Below are positions 1 to 6,989 of a stretch of 7,386 nucleotides of DNA, one piece after another. Below the pieces are notes generated by a model. That model saw only the letters and a list, made by a program, of their open reading frames with translations, searched no databases and was not told where the DNA came from. Each line of letters opens with the position of its first letter. The first letter of the stretch is position 1. A program made the position numbers and the translations under genes. The stretch is taken from the NCBI GenBank assembly GCA_942491975.1, contig CALOCY010000017.1:1-7386 (forward strand). The letters run 5' to 3'. The stretch is from CALOCY01 sp942491975 (GTDB lineage: Bacteria > Bacteroidota > Bacteroidia > Bacteroidales > Prolixibacteraceae).

Positions 1-3000
1 ACCATTCAATTCCCAGCATGGCTTCCGTAACATGCTCGGAAACTTGCACATTGGTGTGTATAAACATGTCTCCCAAACGCAACTCCAAATGGATCTGGCC
101 AAGGGTTGGAATGTGAATTCCATTGGCAGCGAAAATTTCAACATCGCTGGGCTGCAGTCGCCTATGGTTAACAAAAGAAGCAGGCACTAAAGACGCCTCG
201 CAACCGGTATCTAGCAGAAAATCATGGGTGACCCCATCAATCGACATCTCCAAGTAAGTTTGGTATCCTGCCTTAGGCCTATCTATGACTCGGGCACTTC
301 CTGCTCGGACTCCAGTGACGTTGGCTCGGGCGGGGCCGGAGGCTTCCGCCCTAGGCTCGGACTTCTCCGCCTGAATACGTCTTCGACAGTCAACGGCTAA
401 ATGACCAAGGATGTCACAATAAGTACAACGGGGCCTATTCCCATCCTGTGCTACACCACCGGTAGCACCACCCCCGGCTGCACCCTGGTTTCCATTAGGG
501 CATACATTGGCGTAATGTCCTAAACCTTCACACTTATAACACCTAAGTCCGGCAGGTGCATTATCATGATTGCCCCGGGGAGGAGGTCTACCATTGGGTC
601 GTCCCCCTTGATCTCTTAATGGTGGGAACCTATTACGACTGTCCCTACCTACTCTCTGCTGGCTTATTCTACGCAATCTCTCATCTACGTTACCTTCCCC
701 GTTGCGGTTACGACCGGAATCATTCCGGCTCAACCTCTCCTCCAGCCTACGTATACGTTCGTCAGATGCTCGCTTAGTTTCCTGGAGGCGTTGATCATGA
801 CGTTTATCAGCCGCCTCTAAAAGTCGCCTCATCTCTTGAATAATATCACTGTCACTGGTAGTGGCACTGATAACGTTAGTATTACGGGGCTGAGCTCTTC
901 CCCCGCCACGCTGATGATCTGTGGAACGACGTCCACGCTGCTGGGATTCAAGTTGCAAAGCAATCTTGAATGCAGCGTCAAGGTCCTTGGGACCTCGACC
1001 AAGCATCTTCTCCTCAAACTCTCCGTCATCCAAACTATCAATGAAAGCTTCGACAGCCAGGCTGTCTCCTAGTTCAGTTCGGGGCCCCGGGTAAGCTAGG
1101 GTAACCAGGCGGGACACATCCAGGTACAGGTCCTGGAGTGACTCTCCTCTTGCCCGGCGACGCATACGCAACTGAATGCGGAACTGGGCAGACTGTTCGG
1201 CAGTGCCGAACTGAGCCTGCAACTTAGCAACAAGTTCCGTGAAAGACAACGTCACGCCCGCACATCCTAGTAAAATTTGGGCAGCTCGCCCTTTGAGCGC
1301 AGCCTTGAGCTGTGCCAGTTTGTCCACCTCTGTCCAGCCATTATACTCTGCGCAGGTATAAAACTGACAGAGGAAGATGTCAAGGGCCACAGTACCGTCA
1401 TATTTATCACATTTAATCCACTCCCTTCTAGCAATAGAGACTGGCCTAACTACTCTATCCACGGGTTCAGTCTCTACTTTAGGTGGATCACGACGAGGTG
1501 GAGGGTTTTCATTGTATTCATCATCACGTCTATCACGGCGATAGAGGTCACTGCCGGGAGACGAGCGACGTGGTCGTCTACCAGGGTCACTATGCACATC
1601 ATCTTTGGAGTATGAACGGTGGTTCGACCCGCGAGGGTTTCCCCGACGTTCAGCTCCGTCACTATCATATCTCCGTCCACCCTGGTTACAATAATTGTCC
1701 CTAGTAGGCGAGTGCAAGGACGGTCTGTGAAACCGTCGGCCCACAGTTTCTCTGACCTCACCACGATCAGGTGATCTAGAGAATGAGTCATAATATCTCC
1801 GCTTTCTACTGACATTTCGGTTATGTGTCTTATCGCTTCCGGGCGAACGATGTTGCGGCCTAGGATAGCGTCTGCCCGAACCACGGATAGCTTCGACACT
1901 ACCCCAATCAGACGAATAACTGCGTGCCCTAGTTCGTCTCGACGTCATTTCGTGAGCGCTCTTCGAACGTTTGCGTGCATTCGTACGCGAGGGAGGACGA
2001 GGATCAATATAGACGTCCTCGTCAAGACCCTCACGCTCTACTGATCTACGCTCGGTAAATATATCTCTATCTCTCGCCGGTATGCGAGCTTCGGTGACGG
2101 GTGCAATAGCACGAGGTCTATGGACCTCTCGCTCGACCGGTCCAACAGGATTCGGTCGGCGGTGTGTCACTCTATCCGACGACTCTATATCAGAAAAATA
2201 CGGTGAGAAGTTCCGGATGGGTTCAAACGCGGGGCCCATCTCCGGTAACTGTCGAGTAGCCGCACGATTCGAATGATCAGGCGCCACCGCAATAGGCGGC
2301 GGCGTCGATCCACGAGACAATTCACGCATCTGTTCGACAGCTCTACGTGCGAACTGATCGTTAAAAGCGGTATCTACCGGAGTACGACGGCGAATTTGCT
2401 GGTAATCACTAACGCTTGTCAGAATAGGGGGTGACAAGGTTGGTGGACGCGGCGGACTACGATCACGAGCCGGCGCAGCAATGGCCGCGGTCGGTTGCGG
2501 AGCAACATCAAGAGCCGGAGCTCCTGCACCTTGCTGTTGTCTAGTGAGCATGTTCATCATCTGCTCCATCATCCGTTGGCTCTGCTCCAACTTATTCTCC
2601 ACCGCCCGCTGATTCTGCTCCGCCGCCTGCTGATTCTGCATCGTAACCTGGTGGTTCCGTTCTAATTGATTCCGGAGTTCGACGATGCTGGCAGTCGTTC
2701 TCCTGGAGCTTGCCTGTGACACTGAACGAATGGCATCCTGGCCCATCGCGCGCATTCGACCAAAATCGGGCGACATGACCTCATTGTGACGTCTCAACGC
2801 TTCTTCGCTCAACCTCTGACTACCACCAATTGGAGTATCATACAACTGATACCTATCCAAAGAATTCGGAGCACGGTCTATCACTGTATACTCAGACTCC
2901 CCTGCACTAGCCAAGAAGGAAGACTCGTCATCCTCTGCACCTCCAAGAAAAGAAGCCTGTCGATCACGCCCTCTAACTGTTTGTCTTGGTTGACCTGAAA

Positions 3001-3226
3001 CAGTAGGCAACCACCTCGCACCTCCAACACCAACAGTAGCTGTACCAGGAGCGTTCCTCACTGGCACTCGAGACTCATCTGGACGTTGCTGACTTGGCAC
3101 ATCATCTACCTGACTCGGGCGACCTGCAGTCGAAGACAAAATAACCCCACTTCTGGTACCATTTGTCGCGCCGGCACCCGCGGTCGCCTCTCGGACTGGG
3201 TCATCGGAAGGACCCTGCTGCGCCAT
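1..3226 (-). CDS. Gag-protease polyprotein of a Ty3/gypsy-like retrotransposon (3'-partial)
   Basis: This encodes the structural Gag protein that packages element RNA, fused in frame to an aspartic protease that matures the polyprotein. At least 1075 codons are open with no stop or frameshift. Visible parts are: a Ser/Pro/Gly-rich start (MAQQGPSDDP); a Gln-rich coiled coil (about 181-232); an Arg/Ser/Asp-rich disordered stretch (about 355-600); a capsid-like domain (about 603-760, WIKCDKYDGT...FYTCAEYNGW...KLAQLKAALKG); a charged coiled coil (about 796-835); CCHC knuckles CYKCEGLGHYANVC (896-909) and CTYCDILGHLAVDC (934-947); and retropepsin with FLLDTGCEASLVP (Asp1006-Thr-Gly) and AMLGIEW at the edge. 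The start at 3226 is the first in-frame ATG after a TAA at 3289-3287, with G at -3 and G at +4. The next in-frame ATG (2776) would skip 150 residues. The PBS lies inside codons 22-28, so Gag seems to begin within the LTR. Gag and protease share one frame. Confidence 0.93.
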   Translation of the reverse strand, partial: MAQQGPSDDPVREATAGAGATNGTRSGVILSSTAGRPSQVDDVPSQQRPDESRVPVRNAPGTATVGVGGARWLPTVSGQPRQTVRGRDRQASFLGGAEDDESSFLASAGESEYTVIDRAPNSLDRYQLYDTPIGGSQRLSEEALRRHNEVMSPDFGRMRAMGQDAIRSVSQASSRRTTASIVELRNQLERNHQVTMQNQQAAEQNQRAVENKLEQSQRMMEQMMNMLTRQQQGAGAPALDVAPQPTAAIAAPARDRSPPRPPTLSPPILTSVSDYQQIRRRTPVDTAFNDQFARRAVEQMRELSRGSTPPPIAVAPDHSNRAATRQLPEMGPAFEPIRNFSPYFSDIESSDRVTHRRPNPVGPVEREVHRPRAIAPVTEARIPARDRDIFTERRSVEREGLDEDVYIDPRPPSRTNARKRSKSAHEMTSRRTRARSYSSDWGSVEAIRGSGRRYPRPQHRSPGSDKTHNRNVSRKRRYYDSFSRSPDRGEVRETVGRRFHRPSLHSPTRDNYCNQGGRRYDSDGAERRGNPRGSNHRSYSKDDVHSDPGRRPRRSSPGSDLYRRDRRDDEYNENPPPRRDPPKVETEPVDRVVRPVSIARREWIKCDKYDGTVALDIFLCQFYTCAEYNGWTEVDKLAQLKAALKGRAAQILLGCAGVTLSFTELVAKLQAQFGTAEQSAQFRIQLRMRRRARGESLQDLYLDVSRLVTLAYPGPRTELGDSLAVEAFIDSLDDGEFEEKMLGRGPKDLDAAFKIALQLESQQRGRRSTDHQRGGGRAQPRNTNVISATTSDSDIIQEMRRLLEAADKRHDQRLQETKRASDERIRRLEERLSRNDSGRNRNGEGNVDERLRRISQQRVGRDSRNRFPPLRDQGGRPNGRPPPRGNHDNAPAGLRCYKCEGLGHYANVCPNGNQGAAGGGATGGVAQDGNRPRCTYCDILGHLAVDCRRRIQAEKSEPRAEASGPARANVTGVRAGSARVIDRPKAGYQTYLEMSIDGVTHDFLLDTGCEASLVPASFVNHRRLQPSDVEIFAANGIHIPTLGQIHLELRLGDMFIHTNVQVSEHVTEAMLGIEW
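3143..3161 (-). other. Primer-binding site, tRNA-Leu type
   Basis: The minus strand reads TGGTACCAGAAGTGGGGTT, starting with the TGG that pairs with a tRNA CCA tail. From memory of animal tRNA-Leu(UAA) genes, whose 3' ends read AACCCCACTTCTGGTA or AACCCCACTCCTGGTA plus CCA, this matches 19 of 19 or 18 of 19 bases. A match of that length is not expected by chance. It sits 2 nt after a CGCGACA that can be the LTR end. It would prime minus-strand DNA synthesis. Unusually, it falls inside the open gag frame, where it encodes roughly Gly-Thr-Arg-Ser-Gly-Val (residues 23-28). Confidence 0.8.
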
Positions 3227-3731
3227 GACAGCCTGTGGTGGTACACTGTCCTTGAAACGAACGGCTGGTGGGGGCGGACAACCTGATTAAAACTATCCTG
3301 TCTAATCAGTTTGCATGGGCCTCGACCGTATGATCGATATTTTTGTACAACCAGGCCACTTGAAACCTGTCAGGAGAGATGTTCTGTATATTAATGGTAG
3401 GTTATTGGGAATAGTAATTTTAATAATTAAAAGTATTAAAGGAATGATGACTCGGTAAGTTATTATTTTATATGTTTATAGATGTATTGATTTTATTAAT
3501 AAAATGTATTTATTTTTAGAGGTTTAATAATGTATTAATTTAATAGGTTTATTTAAAGGTTGAACCCGTTAGGTTCTTATGAATTATGAACTCAGGCAAC
3601 GACGCGTGATGGAAAAATAATGAGTATTTAGAATATTAAAACAGGATTACAATCAAACAGTAATGGTTTACTACTAAATTATTAAACCGTAGTAAAATTA
3701 TTAGTCAAGTTCAGTTACAAGATTCAATATC

Positions 3732-3759
3732 AAGCGAGGCTATATACCATATCTCGCTT
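3732..3759. other. Inverted repeat / hairpin
   Basis: AAGCGAG at 3732-3738 is the exact reverse complement of CTCGCTT at 3753-3759, enclosing ATAT...ATAT that could pair further. It lies in the leader of the element RNA, where stem-loops sometimes act in packaging or dimerisation; that role is only a guess here. Confidence 0.5.
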
Positions 3760-3861
3760 TAGCTCTCTTAAATAAAGTTCAATAATAAGAAAACTAACTC
3801 AAATAAATTCTTCTATACTTAATACTAAATAATAATTTCAGGAGTAATTAAATCCAAGCAG

Positions 3862-3876
3862 GTAGTCAAGGACTAC
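3862..3876. other. Small hairpin
   Basis: GTAGTC-AAG-GACTAC is a perfect 6-bp stem with a 3-nt loop in the leader. It is short enough to be chance in a sequence of this length. Confidence 0.4.
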
Positions 3877-4268
3877 TTAACCAGCCATGCCACACAGGGT
3901 ATGGACGGAAGGTTAGAGCACTGAATGGAGATAATAAAATAAAGCTACAAAAATTCTATCTCAAAACAATTCATGTGATAATGAAAGGGTTCTCAAAAGA
4001 GAGACATGAGAGGACACATGCCATTTACGGAATACTGCTTAAAAGAGTAGTCTTGCTACTACGAAGTGTTCCAAGCTCTTTCCCGCAACCTTGGGAATAA
4101 AAAGGGATAATATCCTGGAAACAATAATTAATAAATGGGAATCGTACCCGCAACTGCCTCAAAACAACAGTAACAATGTTATAACAAACTACAAGGCAAT
4201 ATATCATACAACGTATAAGGTTCAATATAATCCTACTATATAACTTCAATTATATGTATCACTATATC

Positions 4269-4299
<31 letters not shown>

Positions 4300-4525
4300 T
4301 TAATAGTAATCTTACTTAAATTGCTAAAACACTGCTTGCTAATAATTAATATATAAACTATTTAACCACACAACGTAAAACACGCAATTACGTAACTTCT
4401 AATATAATACCATATAATATAGCTATGCCTATATAAACGCAGTAATAATTCTGCTAAAATAATACCTAATTAACTAAAACAATAGCTACAGTGCTAATTA
4501 ACATACTTACTATCTATTACAAAGC

Positions 4526-4531
4526 TTTATT
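4526..4531 (-). terminator. Candidate polyadenylation signal AATAAA
   Basis: The minus strand reads AATAAAGCTTTG, about 102 nt downstream of the predicted start at 4633, with U/GU-rich sequence (GTATG, TATTGTTTTAG) some 30-60 nt further on. This would place the end of R roughly at 4500-4515. The surrounding DNA is AT-rich and holds other AATAAA matches, so the assignment depends on the promoter call. Confidence 0.4.
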
Positions 4532-4545
4532 TAATTAATAAAACC

Positions 4546-4598
4546 CTATACTATATAATGTAGTATCTTATATAATGGCCCTATATCTTATATAATGG
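4546..4598. repeat. 20-bp tandem repeat
   Basis: TATCTTATATAATGG occurs at 4564-4578 and again at 4584-4598 (period 20), preceded by a related CTATATAATGTAG at about 4551-4563. It falls in the part of the LTR called R, between the predicted start and the poly(A) signal. Whether it has a function is unknown. Confidence 0.7.
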
Positions 4599-4629
4599 GA
4601 GATGTTTTACCTATGAAAGCTGAGAGCAT

Positions 4630-4664
4630 GAATGAAAATACATAGGATTTCTCGGCCTTTTATA
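4630..4664 (-). promoter_or_regulatory. Core promoter of the LTR: TATA box plus initiator
   Basis: The minus strand has TATAAAAGG at 4664-4656. Exactly 31 nt downstream of its first T is the A of TCATTC (4635-4630, A at 4633), which fits the arthropod initiator TCAKTY. This spacing is the standard one for RNA polymerase II core promoters. It lies directly downstream of the minisatellite array, as expected for a U3 enhancer/promoter block. The predicted transcript starts at 4633 and runs leftwards to gag. No downstream promoter element is evident at +28 to +32. Confidence 0.6.
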
Positions 4665-4682
4665 GTTTTTGACCGCCTATAC

Positions 4683-5171
4683 TTCACATGAGAATAAATG
4701 TCGAATAAATCTCGAATAAATGTCGAATGAATTTCAGCATGTCTACATGAGAATAAATGTCGAATGATTCTCGAATGAAATGTCGAATGAAATTTCAGCA
4801 TGTTCTACATGAGAATAAATGTCGAATGAAATTTCAGCATGTTCTACATGAGATGAAATGTCGAATGAAATTTCAGCATGTTCTACATGAGAATAAATGT
4901 CGAATGAAATTTCAGCATGTTCTACATGAGATGAAATGTCGAATGAAATTTCAGCATGTTCTACATGAGAATAAATGTCGAATGATTCTCGAATGAAATG
5001 TCGAATGAAATTTCAGCATGTTCTACATGAGAATAAATGTCGAATGAAATTTCAGCATGTTCTACATGAGAAGAAATGTCGAATGAAATTTCAGCATGTT
5101 CTACATGAGAAGAAATGTCGAATGAAATTTCAGCATGTTCTACATGAGAAGAAATGTCGAATGAAATTTCA
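4683..5171 (-). repeat. 39-bp minisatellite array in the candidate U3, about 11 units
   Basis: Tandem units of 39 bp contain ATGTCGAATGAAATTTCAGC and GCATGTTCTACATGAG. Three subtypes differ after CATGAG: AATAAATG, ATGAAATG and AAGAAATG. The order along the plus strand is long, long, A, B, A, B, long, A, C, C, C. Long units carry a 23-bp insertion (starting 4766 and 4984) and are 62 bp; the leftmost unit is a degenerate long form. Each unit holds a perfect 10-bp palindrome TGAAATTTCA and a CATGT-TCT-ACATG inverted repeat. Because 39 is a multiple of three, plus-strand frames stay open and encode a 13-residue repeat (CRMKFQHVLHENK); I regard that as a by-product. The array abuts the TATA box, so a role as repeated enhancer or silencing target is plausible. 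Confidence 0.92.
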
Positions 5172-5461
5172 TGCTGCTAAAAATAAAACCTATCTCCTAA
5201 TAAAGTTATTATACAAAATTTTACAATATACTTCCGGTTCACAAAAATATGAAATATGACTCTAAAAACGCAAATAAACCACTATTTGGTGTTGGATCAC
5301 CCTCCCTGGGCCTGACTATACATATTTCTAATAAAGTTCCCGGTAAAAATAATGCCGCAACAATGGCATTTGGCAGTCAAACTTCACCGTGCCGTAATAA
5401 ACTAAAAACTACCGATCAGCATATAAAAACATTAAAAATGCGTATTTGGGGTCCCGTTACA
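5172..5461 (-). other. Distal U3 of the candidate LTR
   Basis: Between the minisatellite and the proposed LTR start there is no recognisable gene. Two plus-strand frames here (one continuing from the minisatellite to 5259, one at 5249-5476) have no family features. The array ends at an inverted CATGCTG (5170-5176) that mirrors the CAGCATG of the repeat unit. The segment is moderately AT-rich and ends in TGTAACGGGACCCC on the minus strand. Confidence 0.4.
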
Positions 5462-5702
5462 TACAAAACGTGCTAAAACAACCTTAAACACCTACGCTGG
5501 GGCTCCTACGGAAAAATTAAAATTTAATTTAATTTTAATTAAAATATTAAATGATTTATTTATTTTTAATTCGAGAATATTTATTTAATATTCTTTTTAG
5601 TTAATGCATCTAATTATAGCACTGCTGCGTCTAAAGGTTCAACCCGTCGCAAATCTCAATTTCGCGCCGAAGAGATAATCATGGAACAAAATACATGCTG
5701 CT
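5462..5702. other. AT-rich flank, no gene seen
   Basis: This holds a low-complexity A/T stretch (about 5514-5600) and nothing that reads as a gene on either strand. If the LTR boundary at 5461 is right, this is pre-insertion DNA. Confidence 0.5.
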
Positions 5703-5990
5703 GTCCGCAGGTGGATATACGGTAATTACATAATTATACAAAAATTGTGCTGAAAGTCCGCACGTGGATATGCAGGTAATAGTTCTTAATTAAAGTTGTG
5801 CCGGAGAAGTCCGCACGTGGATATGCAAGTAATGTTACAAAGTTATACATCATACAAAAATGTGTTGTACAAGTCCGCAGGTGGATATGCGGTTAATATT
5901 ATACAGTTACATAATTAGGAAATACGGATACAAAGTAATATACAAAAATACTGATAATACGTACAATACAGTTCGCATGTGACTGCGGAA
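5703..5990. repeat. Degenerate tandem repeat with GTCCGCA-GTGGATATGC core
   Basis: A 17-20 bp core recurs at 5703 (GTCCGCAGGTGGATATACGG), 5756, 5809 (both GTCCGCACGTGGATATGC) and 5873 (GTCCGCAGGTGGATATGCGG), with a diverged copy at 5971 (GTTCGCATGTGACTGCGG). Spacings are 53, 53, 64 and 98 bp. The spacers are AT-rich and also related (AATTATACAAAAATTGTGCTG-like). The outer bases of the core pair (CCGCA with TGCGG), and two copies contain the palindrome CACGTG. This suggests a protein-binding array or repeated small stem-loops; no known family was recognised. Confidence 0.8.
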
Positions 5991-6014
5991 AGTACTAGAA
6001 GAAAAGAAAAGTAG

Positions 6015-6152
6015 CTGACTACTCGTCAGAGGAATTGTATTCCCATAAAGAAAAGAAAAAAAAAAACACAATATGCTTGGCATATTGGATGAAAGACTAC
6101 TCGTCTAAAATGTTCATAAAACAAAATTCTTCGGAATGCTTAGCATTCGAAG
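6015..6152. repeat. Duplicated hairpin module (about 78-bp period)
   Basis: Five small stem-loops follow one another: CTGAC-TACTC-GTCAG (6015-6029), GGAAT-TGT-ATTCC (6031-6043), CAATATGC-TTG-GCATATTG (6069-6087), AGAC-TACTC-GTCT (6094-6106) and an 10-bp-paired stem with one bulged G (6129-6152, loop TTA). GACTACTCGTC is shared by the first and fourth, 78 bp apart, and each is followed by CATAAA and then A-rich sequence. Flanking stem bases differ between the two copies yet still pair (CT/AG against A/T). This is repeated structure, origin unknown. Confidence 0.7.
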
Positions 6153-6184
6153 TGCAAAAATAACTCAAGTCTCTCATAACACTT

Positions 6185-6269
6185 CGCCATTCTATTCGTC
6201 CACGCCTTGGGCGCTGAACCGTGCAAGTGCTTGCAGCGTAGTGGCGGAAAAAGTGTGTCCGGGCACACT
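6185..6269. other. Cluster of GC-rich stem-loops
   Basis: Within 85 bp: CGCCA (6185-6189) pairs with TGGCG (6242-6246); CGCC-TTG-GGCG (6203-6213); CGCTG (6212-6216) with CAGCG (6234-6238), enclosing GCAA-GTGC-TTGC (6223-6234); and AGTGTG-TCCGGG-CACACT (6252-6269). Some are mutually exclusive. The segment is clearly richer in GC than its surroundings. Candidate structured RNA or a footprint of another repeat; no known RNA family was recognised. Confidence 0.45.
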
Positions 6270-6325
6270 CTTGCCATCTCTGGACAATAATAAATCATTC
6301 ACCGGTTTATATTATCGACTCTCTA

Positions 6326-6354
6326 CGGTCACGTTCGGTACGGTCACGGTCACG
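6326..6354. repeat. CGGTCACG short direct repeats
   Basis: CGGTCACG occurs at 6326-6333, 6341-6348 and 6347-6354, the last two overlapping by two bases. GGTCA resembles a nuclear-receptor half-site, but so short a motif is weak evidence. Confidence 0.6.
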
Positions 6355-6477
6355 CTAACTCTACAGTTATTCTACAGAAAACTCTAAGTTTACTAAAACT
6401 TCGACTACTACTCTCGCCAACTACAAGTGAACTTCTATAAGTCTAAAGGCGAACTTCTACAACAACAAAATATGTTA

Positions 6478-6630
6478 CTACAGGTTATAGAAATCGTCAT
6501 CATCATCATCGTCAGTATTATCATCGTCATTATAATAGTCTTCGTTATCATCATCATCATTCTCGTCACTAGTGTCTTCATCGTCATCATAATCTTCTTC
6601 GTTATTATCATAATCACTTACCTGTCGCGG
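6478..6630 (-). repeat. Imperfect GAT/ATC trinucleotide tract, reads as an acidic peptide
   Basis: The plus strand is a run of ATC, GTC, ATA and TTC triplets. On the minus strand one frame is open for 50 codons and encodes almost only Asp, Glu, Asn and Tyr (DYDNNEEDYDDDEDTSDEN...DDDDDDDFYNL) before TAG at 6480-6478. There is no ATG in this frame and a TAA precedes it at 6633-6631. It could be the acidic C-terminal exon of a host gene, but a decayed trinucleotide microsatellite explains it as well. The same tract gives Met-rich and Ile/Val-rich readings in other frames, which are meaningless. Confidence 0.75.
6614..6627 (-). promoter_or_regulatory. Consensus 5' splice site
   Basis: The minus strand reads CGACAG/GTAAGTGA with the cut between 6622 and 6621, a full match to CAG/GTAAGT. 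Upstream, a minus frame is open for about 110 codons to this point (ending ...RARKVITATG), but it has no recognised domain and overlaps a 43-bp tandem repeat. Use as a real donor is unproven. Confidence 0.3.
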
Positions 6631-6809
6631 TTATCACTTTTCTCGCCCGACTTAAATTTTTAAATCCCCGGAATACAATTAAAGATAGGGTCAAAAACAA
6701 GGCTTCCCCCTCTATGGTGGAGGTGGCGTCAACACTGGTAGCATCTTCGAACAAACGTACGACAACTTCGCACACAACAACGACATCAACGGCGGGCGGT
6801 ACACACAGT

Positions 6810-6989
6810 ACCCCCAAAGAACGAGCAACTATTGGAGTGGAATGATCCTCACCCCCAAAGCGACACCAAAGAACTGGGTGGAACGACCTCATCACCCTCA
6901 AAACGACACAAAAGAACTGGGTGGAACAACTTCATCACCCGCAAAAACGAAACAACGCCTACCAGAGCGGAACGACCATCAACCCTCAG
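6810..6989. repeat. Tandem repeat of about 43 bp
   Basis: Units begin ACCC(C/T/G)CAAA at 6810, 6851, 6894, 6937 and, partially, 6982 (spacings 41, 43, 43, 45). Units 2 and 3 are the closest pair and share AAAGAACTGGGTGGAAC. The others keep only the ends (ACCC...GTGGAA or GCGGAAC). As the period is not a multiple of three, the array is unlikely to be coding. Confidence 0.75.

Noticed and set aside
829..1899. Open frames on both strands in this interval (e.g. minus 1474-1899, plus 836-1072)
   Set aside because: They are shadows of the gag frame, which carries the recognisable capsid, zinc-knuckle and protease motifs in another minus-strand frame.
3345..3362. Alternative PBS TGGCCTGGTTGTACAA on the minus strand
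   Set aside because: It begins with TGG but I recognise no tRNA 3' end matching the rest; the tRNA-Leu match at 3161-3143 is far better.
4025..4249. Minus 74-codon frame in the leader
   Set aside because: AT-rich sequence, no domain, no supporting context; expected by chance.
4683..5171. CRISPR-like or hammerhead-bearing satellite in the 39-bp array
   Set aside because: There are no unique spacers between units, and neither CUGANGA nor a matching GAAA core occurs in the unit; it is a plain minisatellite.
4757..5259. Plus-strand 13-residue repeat protein
   Set aside because: It arises because the 39-bp minisatellite unit is divisible by three. The frame breaks at the 62-bp units, and no other domain is attached.
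6011..6033. Hammerhead ribozyme: minus strand CTGACGA followed by GTAG-TCAG-CTAC
   Set aside because: The core CUGANGA and a stem II are there, but the required GAAA after stem II is absent (TTTTC instead), as are a stem III and cleavage triplet.
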